A stretch of DNA of 64,000 nt from contig CM067543.1 of assembly GCA_034509755.1 (NCBI GenBank), positions 52,756,653 through 52,820,652 of the forward strand, in the 5' to 3' direction. Shown in pieces: positions 10,823 to 20,175 of the stretch (the stretch's first letter is position 1; the number at the start of each line of letters is the position of its first letter). The translations under genes were made by a program, and so were the position numbers. This DNA is from Anisodus tanguticus. Lineage: Eukaryota; Streptophyta; Magnoliopsida; Solanales; Solanaceae. The notes below the pieces were generated by a model that was not told the origin of the DNA, did no database searches, and saw only the letters and a program-made list of their open reading frames with translations.

Positions 10823-12288
10823 TACATTACAGAAAAAACCGATAGTATACCTGTAACAACATCTGTTGACGCCTCCTGATCACGTCTACTGGCCAAAGCA
10901 TACATGCGGTTCGAAGGACCGCCGGAACTAGAAACTCTGCCACGACCTCTACCACGGCCTGCTGGCGTTTGAATACCCCACCCGGTGGGGCGCATAGCCA
11001 TAGATGACGACGAACCAGCACCCGGCCCCGTAGGACGAGCCATCCCACCTGAACCACCCATGTTGGGACACTCTCTCATCATATGTCCCTGACGTCCGCA
11101 AGAGAAGCAAACACATGTGGTCGAACAACATTCCCCAATATGAAGTTTACCACACTGAGAGCACCGAGGATAAGATGGCCTCAACTGACTAGAGCCCCTA
11201 TTCCTCTGAGAACCCAAAGCCATGGAGCTCTGTCCGGCTCCTGAATACCCGGGGCGGTCGAACCTCCCGCCCGTAGACTGCAGAGGAGCACTGCGTGGCC
11301 GGGCCGCGATGAATATCGACCCGCTGTGCCGGGCCCGCCTACCTCGAGACTCACCGGAATAAGCTGCCGACCTAGCCCTCTTATGTTGGTCCCTGTCATG
11401 ACCTCTGTCTGGCTGTCGCCCTCTATGTCGGTCCTCAACCCCTTGTGCGTATGCCTGGATACGAGAAATATCCATACCCGGCTGAAGAGCCACCGCCATA
11501 CAACCATCGATCAGATAATGGTCCAGCCCCATCACAAAGCGATGCACCCTGTCTGCCATATCTACTACAATAGTGGGTGCGTATCTGGATCTGGACAATG
11601 AATCAAAATCCAAGCTATACTCACGAATGGTCCTGCCATTCTGCCTCAACTGTAAGAATCTGTCCACTCTAGCTCTCCTCATCTCTGGAGGCAAGAAGTG
11701 ACCAATGAAGGCCTCTGTAAACTCCTCTCATGTAGTTGGAGGAACATCCTCTCCCCTGGACAACTCCCAAGACTCATACCAGTTTGTAGCTATATCCCGC
11801 ATCCTATACGAAGCCAACTCCACAGACTCAGTCTCCGAAGCCCTGATTACCCTCAAGGTACGCTGCATCTGTCGGATAAACTCCTGCGGGTCATCCTCGG
11901 GCCTTGACCCGAAAAACTCTGGTGGACTACAACTCAAGAAATCACGGACCCTCAAACTATCTGCTCTGGGGCCAACTCCTGGTCCCTGTCTATAAGTCTG
12001 CCCTGCCACTAACCTAGTCAGCAGCTGCACCGCATCTCTCATGGCTCTGTCCTCTGCCCCCGGCTGAGGAGCTGGAGGCTCAGGTGCTGGAGCCTCGAAA
12101 ACTGGTGATGTTGCCCCCTGAACTGGAGCCTCTGGTGCCTCTGGTGGTGGTGACGAAGCAGAGCTCATCGACTGGGGCACAGTCTCCGGCATAGACTGGG
12201 TACGGGACCTAGTAACTCTCTGAATTCGGCCGGTATCCCCCGCCGTAGACCTGCCCTTCTTGGCCGTTGTCGCCTTCTTCGGAGGCAT
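10813..12288 (-). pseudogene. G1 gag with CCHC zinc knuckle
   Basis: Starts at an ATG (12286-12288) giving MPPKKATTAKKG. A low-complexity Pro/Glu region leads into the capsid-like domain (FIRQMQRTLRVIRASE, SYRMRDIATNWYESWE). One in-frame TGA at 11728-11730 stands where Trp would be expected, and the same frame continues at 11694 with PPEMRRARVDRFLQLRQ. Near the end are an Arg/Gly-rich stretch and the knuckle CFSCGRQGHMMREC. Only this nonsense change breaks gag, so G1 is fairly young apart from its deletion. The product would package element RNA. Confidence 0.9.
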
Positions 12289-12472
12289 AGCTGTAAACAT
12301 AGTAAGTTGTCAGAAAGGGATTATCCTACTAACATAGCTCTATTGCACGATCTAAGAGATGAAAGAATAGAAACCAATCCTAAATGCCCTGCAGCCTCCT
12401 GCGTATAAGTATGGTGCACAACATACCCATACGCAAGACTCTACTAGACACGGTCTGTAGACATTCCGAGGA

Positions 12473-12490
12473 CTAACTGCTTTGATACCA
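12473..12490 (-). promoter_or_regulatory. Primer-binding site of G1
   Basis: On the minus strand TGGTATCAAAGCAGTTAG lies 4 bp inside the 5' LTR edge. TGGTATCAAAGC matches the initiator tRNA-Met 3' end used by many plant LTR elements. Confidence 0.8.
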
Positions 12491-12630
12491 CTTTTGTCAC
12501 GACCCGACCCGACGGGCCGCGACTAACCGCCCTAATGACGTCATTATACTAACCTATCACACATAATCCAACTAACACTTAATGAGTCTGAAATCCGGTA
12601 GCATAACGATGCAATAACAACATATGCCAG

Positions 12631-12780
12631 GGTAGGCCAGCCGACAAGGCTGCCTTTACCCCCGAATGTACCTGCCTCCTGAGGAGTCACAACTAGCCAA
12701 CACAATATAATAGGCAAGCCGACAAGGCTGCCAATAGATAATATAACAGGCAAGCCGACAAGGCTGCCAACAGATAATAT
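12631..12780. repeat. About 38-bp tandem repeats in the G1 LTR
   Basis: Three copies of a unit built around GGCAAGCCGACAAGGCTGCC. The first is more diverged and separated, and the last two are adjacent and nearly identical. Confidence 0.85.
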
Positions 12781-13295
12781 CACATATACACGGGAACACC
12801 CCCAACATAGAGTACAATAATATGGCTGACCGAAATAGATTTCTGACCCTTACACCAGTGCAACCCACAACTGTCTACATACCTCTACAAGAAGGATAAC
12901 GACATATGACGGGACAGGGCCCCGTCGTGCCCCTAAATATACAAAAGTCAAAATAATAGGGTTTTGTACCCAAAATGACAAAGCTCTGAATCAAAGGAGC
13001 TTCCCAACCTGCTGAGTAGGAACCTAGGCCTGAGGTTCACCAAACTGAAAACTTGTACCTGCGGGCATGAAACGCAGCCCCCCGAGGAAAGGGGGTCGCA
13101 CGAAATAATGTACGAGTATGTAAAACATGAAGCCGTAAAAGAGATCATAAGTAGCCAACAGAAAACAGGAGATCAGTATAAAAATCAGGATCCAAATCCA
13201 ACTGTGCCATAAATAATAAAAGTCAGTTGCCTTATAAAAATGAGAGTCAAGTCAAGAAAACATGAGTGCATGTCCATATACATATATATATATCT

Positions 13296-13556
13296 GTAAC
13301 GTAACCCGGCCCACTAATGCGGGACTCGGTGGAATTATATCATAACCCGGCCCATGCTAGGACTCGGTGAAGTCATATCGTAACCCGGCCCATGCTGGGA
13401 CTCGGTAAAGTCATATCGTAACTCGGCCCATGCTGGGACTCGGTAAAGTCATATCTCATCTATGGATCCATCCTACGTAACCCGGCCCTCTAGTGAGGGT
13501 CTCGGTGAAAATATGCAAGGTTGTGCACGAACATAACCCGGCTCGGGACTCGGCTA
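13296..13556. repeat. About 47-bp tandem repeats in the G1 LTR
   Basis: At least five copies of a unit containing TAACCCGGCCCATGCTGGGA followed by CTCGGT and an AAGTCATATC spacer. The core CCCGGCCCATGCTGGG can form a small hairpin. Some copies are shortened at the right end of the array. Confidence 0.9.
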
Positions 13557-15380
13557 GGTGAAGTAGTAACACTTAGCACGATTAGATATCATGAGTAACC
13601 ATATGCAAGTAAAAATTATCATTTGACTCTCAATAAAATCATTATAATAATGTCATAATAAACTCTTTGCTGAAAAATCATACGCACTTCTCATAACAAT
13701 CCTCTTTAGGAATTAAACTGTATAAGAATCAAGTACGTCCGCCGTACTTTCATTAAATAATGCCAAAAGAAAGAAGTAAGGGTTTCACATACCTTTTAGA
13801 CGAACTAATCCACCCAATATTAGAATATGCCTCGTTATAGAACTTCAACCTATAATAATGGTAATACGTTCGTTAATTCTATGATTACTAGCATACTTTA
13901 TATCGAATAACGACTTCTTATTCTATAAAAATTCGGGCGACTTCCCCCGTTTATACATGTTTCCACAACTTCCAAACGAGGCTAATAACATCAATAACCA
14001 AGCACCAATTAAGGGCACAACCAAAACAACAATAAAGGGAATTTACACACCCACTTCTCATGTAAATTTAGCCTCTTAATCCACCTTAAAAATAGCCCAC
14101 AAAACAGTCCATGTTCCAACAATAACGAGGGTAGAATGTGAAGCCTTTCTACGCCTTTCTACACCCTTATTCCTTTAGGACTTACATTAGCAATTACCAC
14201 ACTTAAACATGCATAATGGTAACTAAATTTCAGCATTATAACACCACAAAATAGTCCCTAAAACAGTCCATATACATCACAACATGTCCAACAATTTCAT
14301 GCAAGTTCTTGGCCACAACATGTCATAATTCCATAACTCTTAGCTTAACTCCTAAAATCCAATTTCGTATTTCAATACTTCCATATAACTAATTCCAACT
14401 AAATATCAATGTTTCCTTTCAATTTCATCATGCAATTAGTGACAATAATAACAACAATAACTAACGAATCCAATAACACCAAAATCTGTCCTAAATTGGC
14501 AACTAGCCCAAAATTGTCACATGCAACGCTTAAATTCCAATTTCTCCTTAACACAAATTCATTACCTTTTTTCTAACAACATGCATTCCAATTATATCAT
14601 AGAAAGAAGAATTTTATACCTCAAATTCGTCTCAAAACAGTCCACAATTTTCTGCCCACTGCTTGTCCGAAAATCCCCATTGTTTTCGTATTTCTTTCCC
14701 TTGTTTGTTCACTTCTTCAACTCCAATTGACATGCAAGTGTTCTACAATGTTAAGCCATCATTCCTACACGTTTTTCTTCCAAAATTTCATCCCAAAAAT
14801 TCGAAATTTCAGGGCTAGAGTTTCGGCCAGCAGTGGCTGTTTTTGCCACTGTTTTTGGTGTTGTTTTGCTTCTAATTTTTGGTGAAAAATGTAGTCTAGG
14901 AAGAGAAGATAAAAATCTTAAATTGGGTATGGGGTTGGGGTGATTTTCGGCCAGCAGGGGGGTGGGTTTGGAGAAGAGAGGTGAGGTTTTTGGTTAAGTT
15001 TAGAATGAAGTTGAAGAGGTGAGTGTAGGTATATAAAAAAAATCTGAATTTCCTTATCACACTTTGGCCCCCCAAGTTCTTCAATTAATAAATCTTAAAC
15101 CCACTTCTTTTACTTCCCGAGAATTTCATAAAGCCTCGTATCCTCAATGTCACAATTTTAATACAATACTATTCCATAACTCCATTGGAATAAATTCAAC
15201 TACTAGGATTAATTCTCGTCGTCACATGTATAGCACTAAAGAAAAACTATTCCGGAATAACATCCGTTTATACACTAATTTCCCGTATTAACATATGTAA
15301 GCGTTCCTTATATTCAATATCCGAATCTTACTTCCTTAATGACGTTCTTAATTATCGTTTTAATCTTACGAGGTGTAACA

Positions 15381-16021
15381 TTGGCGTACGACAGGTACGC
15401 GCCCAGTGCGCCTTTACTCCACATCGGCAACATTTATTTTCTAAACTTTTCTTTTGCACCGCTTCATGATTTCATTCGTCTTTTTACACTATTGGTGTTG
15501 AAGGGTATTTGGTGCAGAACGACAACCATGATTAGAATTTTTTTCGACCACGGTCATGACCACCACTGGGCCACAACCTATTCCACGCCTAGATGGGTGA
15601 AATTTTGCCTCATTCACTTCAAGGAATGAGATAATGCTAGTAGGTCGATTTTCATGATTTCGTATTAATAGTTCATTATGTTGTTCAGCCACTAAAAGAT
15701 GTGCAATTAGGTCAGAATATTTCTAGAACCTCATCTCTCGGTATTGCTGCTGCATGAGCATACTCGAGGCAGAAAAAGTGGAGAATATTTTTTTAGCATA
15801 TCATGATTAGTGATATTTTTACCACATAATTTTACATGAAAAATAATTCTGAACATGAAGGAATTATAGTCACAGATGGATTTAAAATCCGGTAGCCTCA
15901 AATGAATCCAATCAAAACGTGCTTGTGGAAGTATGACCATCTTTAGGTGGTCATATCTATCTTTTAAATTATTCCACAACATAAGAGGATCTTTAATAGT
16001 GAGATATTCCAATTTCAGGCT
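15381..16021 (-). pseudogene. Copia A gag, C-terminal two thirds
   Basis: Minus strand: YLTIKDPLMLWNNLKDRYDH and ARFDWIHLRLPDFKS (gag core of the copia UBN2 type), later MAEQHNELLIRNHENRP and a Gly/Arg-rich spacer. Near 15385-15450 is a CCHC zinc knuckle (CCRCGVKAHWARTC). Several frame changes occur. It ends at RTP, exactly where the G1 LTR starts. To the right, the TRIM element separates it from the gag N-terminus. Confidence 0.85.
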
Positions 16022-16122
16022 TGATAGAGAATAAATAAATATTCTCCATATATTCTTTAATTATTATTCTAGTGTAATTATGTAAAGTAAAAATCCTTCT
16101 CCAATTAGGTTTTGTAATTGTA

Positions 16123-16183
<61 letters not shown>

Positions 16184-16430
16184 TCCAACCAAGGAGAATT
16201 ATATTATTCTACATGGTATCAAAGGCCAAACCCTAAAATTTCTAAAATTTCTCTCCCCTAAAATTTTCCCTACTTTCGGCGGCTACACAACCGAAAGTAA
16301 ATAAATATTCTCTATATATTATGTAATTATTATTCTAGTGTAATTATGTAAAGTAGAAATCCTTCTCCAATAAGATTTTGTAATTGTAAATACACACACA
16401 CACACACAAGGAGAATTACACTATTCTATA
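16022..16430 (+). mobile_element. TRIM: miniature LTR element inside copia A gag
   Basis: Two direct repeats (about 16022-16212 and 16300-16430) share AAATAAATATTCTC, the TAATTATTATTCTAGTGTAA core and AAATCCTTCTCCAAT. They flank only about 90 bp. That short centre begins with TGGTATCAAAGG (from 16214), a tRNA-Met primer-binding site, and has no coding sequence. This is the definition of a terminal-repeat retrotransposon in miniature. The flanks AGGCT and AGGAC form an imperfect 5-bp target duplication, and the copia A gag frame resumes on both sides. It needs proteins from other elements to move. Confidence 0.8.
16132..16181. repeat. (AT)n in the left TRIM LTR
   Basis: About 25 AT units. The right LTR carries a short (CA)n run at the corresponding place (16392-16409). 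Confidence 0.95.
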
Positions 16431-16624
16431 AGGACCTCATCAAGGTAATGGCGGAGGAATATCATTGCCTTGGCACGATTTTGATTTGATGCCTGATTTT
16501 TATCTTTGATGGTGTCTTCCAGACACATCGCATCGAGATGAATTTCTACATCAAGCACCCAAGACAGGTAGCTTTTACCCGATATATCCAGGGCAACAAA
16601 TTCACGTTTAGAAATATTAGCCAT
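16431..16624 (-). pseudogene. Copia A gag N-terminus
   Basis: Minus strand starting at ATG 16622-16624: MANISKREFVALDISGKSY, then LSWVLDVEIHLDAM and AKAMIFLRHYLDEVL. The reading frame is open up to the TRIM insertion at 16430. I chose this ATG because the family's gag proteins begin just before the motif KREFVALD. An in-frame upstream ATG exists but adds unlike residues. Confidence 0.85.
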
Positions 16625-16701
16625 TAATGAAGAAAAGAAAGTCAATAATTTAGAGGCTTTCAAAGTATTTGCTCCAGATGGCTGAGTCTCTGTTGATAAC
16701 G

Positions 16702-16943
16702 TGTTATAAAATAAAAACTATAAAATAAATATACCAAAAATAAATATATATAGAGAGACTGATATATTATTCAACTTTAAACCGATATACAAATGTATAA
16801 ATGATCCTCCTATCTATAGGAGAAAATTTGAGTGAAGGCCCAGGAAATGGCTTTGAGGCCAAGTTCCCTTGGTGGCCAAGTAAATTTGATTTCCAAGTTC
16901 ATTTAATGGTCATCCATAATGACCTTCCAAATATTTTACAACA
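16702..16943 (-). repeat. 5' LTR of copia A
   Basis: 242 bp, partner of 2866-3091. In element orientation it ends TATTTTATAACA and is followed by CGTTATCAACAGAGAC (16686-16701), a variant primer-binding region known for this copia type, rather than the usual TGGTATCA. Confidence 0.85.
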
Positions 16944-16959
16944 ATATGTCCATTCTCAG

Positions 16960-17340
16960 TTATTTTTCATTTTTTGCGTGGATTTCCCTTTAAAGGCATT
17001 GATTTTTAAATTTTTTTCCCTCAAATTTGGAGTTTTTAATTTTTGTTGTTTGCTTAAAAATATCTCAAGGTTCGAGTTCAAACCCCGCTCAATCAAAAAT
17101 AAAATAAAAAATCGCAAGATAGAGTTTAAATTCGCAAGATAGAGTCTGTCGTCTTATGCCTGAAGGCAAACTCTGTCTGTCTTAAGGTAGAGTTTGCTAC
17201 CTTTAAGACAAACTCTGCCTTGTGATTTTTTTTTCAATTTTTTACTGAGCGGGGGTTCGAACTCATAACACAAGAGTTTTAGGCGGATTTTTTTTTAAAG
17301 AGTTTCAATTTGAGGGGCAAAAATTAAAAAACATCCCGAA
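16960..17340. repeat. Foldback element
   Basis: The left arm contains GGTTCGAGTTCAAACCCCGC (about 17070) and the right arm GCGGGGGTTCGAACTC (about 17248). These are inverted copies, flanked by further inverted A/T-rich sequence. Inside are inverted copies of AAACTCTGCCTT / AAGGTAGAGTTTG. The whole could form a long hairpin. The B-box-like GGTTCGAA word occurs in both arms but no tRNA fold is present. Confidence 0.6.
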
Positions 17341-17642
17341 ATAAAGATATTCCTGTGAATTGTTGATGTTGAGCTTGGCATAATGATTTCCTTTAAGCAA
17401 TTTCTGTAAAACTTATAAGAAAACAACGTTGCAATGTTGTTTCATGAGGAATTTACACTGGGACAGATTTAAAAAGTAATTTGTAAAAATTAAACCCACT
17501 TCCGGAAATTTCACAAAATCAATTTATTACATTTATTTCCTTTTAAATTTAGTTTTTTACAACTTTCCACGTCTCACTTAAAAGTTAGAACTACTCAATC
17601 CCGTTGAAATAGAGATTCAAACGAATAGCCCATATCCACCAT

Positions 17643-17705
17643 AAAAACAACAACAACAATAAACCGACGGTAATTTCACAAGTGGGTCTGGAGAGGATAT
17701 GATCA
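17643..17705 (-). repeat. LINE/SINE 3' tail fragment
   Basis: Reads CAACAACAACAATAA, then TTTCACAAGTGGGTCTGGAGAGG. This is the reverse complement of the tail at the end of the LINE at 47408-48828. Only the last 60 bp are present. Confidence 0.65.
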
Positions 17706-17929
17706 TGGACGGCTCAATAAATTTGGTGGCCTAAAGTCAAACTGCAATAGAAGACCTTAATTTATTTTGTGCCATTTATTTCAATGACAAATATACTTGA
17801 CCCAAAAAGATCTATATTCAGAGATAATGTAAAGATCTAAATGATTTTTTTTCTACACTAATATCAATCATAATTTCAAAATTTTCCTTTTTACACTCGT
17901 TTTATCCCAACATACTTGTCATATGTCAT

Positions 17930-18152
17930 TTCTAAAGAGTCAAATCATATACATTTCTATCAATATTTTTAAGATATATTTTTTCAATCATATTGATATG
18001 AGAAAAATTGTAATTTACAATACTTTTCATATAGTTTTTGAATATCTAACTTATAATATATTGAATTAATCAAATCTAATTTAGCTTCGAATATTAATCA
18101 AATTAACTCTTGAGAAGTGAAAGATATCAATTATTTTGGAATGGAAGGAGTA
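17930..18152. repeat. Decayed MITE-like dispersed repeat
   Basis: The right end TTCGAATATTAATCAAATTAACTCTTGAGAAGTGAAAGATATC has a close relative in PLATZ intron 2 (37990-38065). It ends GGAATGGAAGGAGTA, the degenerate edge common to a widespread plant MITE. The left boundary is not clear. Confidence 0.4.
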
Positions 18153-18296
18153 AATATTTCATAGTTTCTACACTATTCATTTTAATTATTTTTAAAAAAA
18201 TAACATCTACACGTACTATAGTTAAAAAAAAATGCCCTCCCCCCTCCGGAAAAAAAAACTTGGGGGCCTACAATGGCTTTAGAAGCCTTACCTTCT

Positions 18297-18385
18297 AGCC
18301 TGCCTTGGTTATGATATACGCAGATCTTACATCTATTTTTTTTACAGGATAGAGAGGTTGTTTCTGATACACCCTCGACGCAAAA
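18297..18385 (-). repeat. LINE/SINE 3' tail fragment
   Basis: Contains CTTGGTTATGATATACGCAGATCTTACATC and GATAGAGAGGTTGTTTCTGA, matching in reverse complement the TCTGCGTACAC / GGTAGAG portion of the tail family. Confidence 0.6.
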
Positions 18386-18774
18386 GAAAATCCAGCATAA
18401 AAACGTACCTTCTTTTTTTTGCTCATTCCTTATAATTTTCCAAAAAACTTCCTTTCTTATCTTCGTACCCATTTGCGGCCATGGATTTTTGAAACGGTAG
18501 TGTAGAAGTTTTGCCCGCACATACATTATCATGTGATACCCATGATTCTTTGCTATTAAACAATTATTACGATTTGAATATCGCTTACTAAATTCATCTT
18601 GAAAATTTGTACTTGGCTATAACATTTTCGGACTTTCAGATTTTTCCTCATGTTTTAAATGATATTGGTGCACTTCTTCCAACCTCATGACAGCCCTTTA
18701 TGTTATTGTCTTTGACAAAACAGGAGAGAAATTATTACTCGAGGAGCTTGACATTGAAGACGGGTGTATATGTA

Positions 18775-18907
18775 GGGATTTAATAGCTCAGTTGGTTGAC
18801 TATTTGAATTTTCACATTGTTGGTGAGGGTTCGAATGCTCACGTTGTAATCCCCTCTCCATTTTCCTTACCCCTACCCCTATATAATAAAAAGAAAAAAG
18901 GAAAAAA
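18775..18907 (+). mobile_element. Short tRNA-like SINE, 133 bp
   Basis: It begins GGGATT and has an A box (TAGCTCAGTTGGTTGAC, 18784-18800) and a B box (GGTTCGAATGC, 18828-18838). AATCCC at 18848-18853 can pair with the first six bases, as in a tRNA acceptor stem. An A-rich tail follows. It is bracketed by an 18-bp near-perfect target duplication starting AAGACGGGTGTATA (18757-18774 and 18908-18925). It would be transcribed by RNA polymerase III and moved by LINE proteins. It is not a functional tRNA, because the body between the boxes does not fold into an anticodon arm. Confidence 0.8.
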
Positions 18908-19306
18908 AAGACGGGTGTATACATATAAGGGTGGCAGAATGTTTATGGGTAAAGTAGTAGGAACTAGTACATTTAAGTTTGTACATTTAACTAGTACATT
19001 TATGTATATTGTATATTGTATATTATACATAATATATGACTGTACTGATTGTTCTACCAGATAATACCTTTTGTATAGTGTACCTAGCATATAAAATTAT
19101 GTATCTTATACAATTTTACAATCTACCTAATATATGAATATAATACTGTAAGGTACAATATACGTAATATAAAGATACAATAATTCTGAACTTGTTCAAA
19201 AAATTGTATAGTATATATAATAGGTACAATAATATACTTGTTCATTCATGGATTAAATTGCTAGCCGATTGGCGATGGTGTTAGGAGCTTATTTAGATAA
19301 CTAATT

Positions 19307-19775
19307 ACAGTAAAACCTGTCTATAATAATATCGTTGGTCCCGATATTTTTCGATTGCTATAGCGATTAGTGTTATACACCTATAACATTATTGATATTC
19401 AAATAATATTTGGTTGTTATAAGCAAAAAAGATGCATAAAATCTATTTTTTATTTTTTAACGTCAAATCCTAAACTTAATCACATTGTGTAAGAAGGAAT
19501 TTTTTTAATGATAGAAATATATATTTATATAATTCGTTAGTGTATTAAAGTATCAAAATATTTAATCAAAATCTCTAGACCTATTAATTTTTAATCCTAA
19601 GGATTCTATTTATATAAAGATCATTAATTATTAATATTACCAAAAAAGAAGATAACTCTTATATGGAGGTAAAATATAACATAAAAAATTGATTTTGAGA
19701 AAAACATGATTATTATAATAAGGTATTGTTATATAAAAATATTGTTATGAAGAAGTATAATTGTACTGTGTTGTG
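19307..19775. mobile_element. MITE of the ACAGTAAAACCT type
   Basis: Starts TACAGTAAAACCTGTCTATA, followed by TATCGTTGGTCCCGATA and ATTGCTATAGCG, and ends TATAATTGTACTGTG, an imperfect inverted match to the start. A related copy lies at 59321-59500. Neither has coding capacity. Confidence 0.55.
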
Positions 19776-20002
19776 ATATGCATTTGATTTCGACCTCACC
19801 AATATAGGAAATCTCCTTATATTTAGTTTTTCATTCTTAACAACAATCTTGATTGTGGTATAAATGGAATAACGTGTAAAACTTTTAGTTGCACAATTTA
19901 TATATTTAACTCTTATTAATCAAGCAGTTATAAAAAAAATTCCGGGCCTATTTATAGAACTCACGATATCCAACCACTCATTCAAATATGTTATTTTAGT
20001 AA

Positions 20003-20175
20003 CAAAAACAACAACATATCCAGTGAAATTTCACAATGTGGGGTTTGGAGATGGTAGAATATACACAGACCTTATCTCTACCTTGGTAGGCAGAGCGATT
20101 GTTTCCGAAAGACCCTCGTCTTAAGACGAAACCAGGTTGTTTCCGAGAGACACTCGTCTCAAGACGAAACCAACC
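20003..20175 (-). repeat. LINE/SINE tail with 38-bp duplication
   Basis: The stretch from CAACATATCCAGTGAAATTT through GGTAGGCAGAGCGATTG is the reverse complement of the LINE tail at 48700-48828. Its far end is duplicated in tandem: 20100-20137 and 20138-20175 both run TGTTTCCGA...AAGACGAAACCA. hAT1 begins directly after the second unit, so its 5' truncation coincides with this repeat. Confidence 0.75.

Larger units (their letters stand above)
10526..15380 (-). mobile_element. G1: 3'-truncated Ty3/gypsy retrotransposon
   Basis: In minus orientation it has a complete 5' LTR (15380-12495), a primer-binding site, gag with zinc knuckle and the first part of the aspartic protease. It then stops at about 10526, where copia A resumes. 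Reverse transcriptase, RNase H, integrase and the 3' LTR are missing. Because copia A has also lost DNA at the same junction, one deletion that removed the end of G1 together with adjoining copia A DNA explains both losses. The long LTR, tRNA-Met-type PBS and gag style resemble the Del/Tekay group; that placement is inference. Confidence 0.85.
12495..15380 (-). repeat. 5' LTR of G1
   Basis: 2886 bp. In element orientation it starts TGTTACACCTCGTA and ends GGGTCGTGACA, so it has TG...CA ends. It contains two tandem-repeat clusters. No partner LTR exists in the window. The short reading frames on both strands inside it are not genes. Confidence 0.85.
2866..16943 (-). mobile_element. Copia A: Ty1/copia LTR retrotransposon split by three insertions
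   Basis: Two matching LTRs (2866-3091 and 16702-16943) start with TG and end with CA. They are flanked by ATATA on the left (2861-2865) and ATATG on the right (16944-16948), a 4-of-5 target duplication. Between them on the minus strand lie gag, zinc knuckle, integrase, reverse transcriptase and RNase H in copia order. The coding sequence is broken by a solo LTR, a gypsy element and a TRIM, and by many stops. The protease region is missing because of a deletion linked to the gypsy insertion. The copia parts together are about 5 kb, near the usual size for such an element. It is the oldest layer in this stack. Confidence 0.9.

Noticed and set aside
12544..13148. Reading frames on the minus strand in the G1 LTR
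   Set aside because: They are products of the tandem repeats in a non-coding LTR and have no family motifs.
18775..18853. tRNA gene, from paired GGGATT/AATCCC ends plus A and B boxes
   Set aside because: The anticodon arm is not formed, and the A-rich tail with 18-bp duplication marks a SINE.
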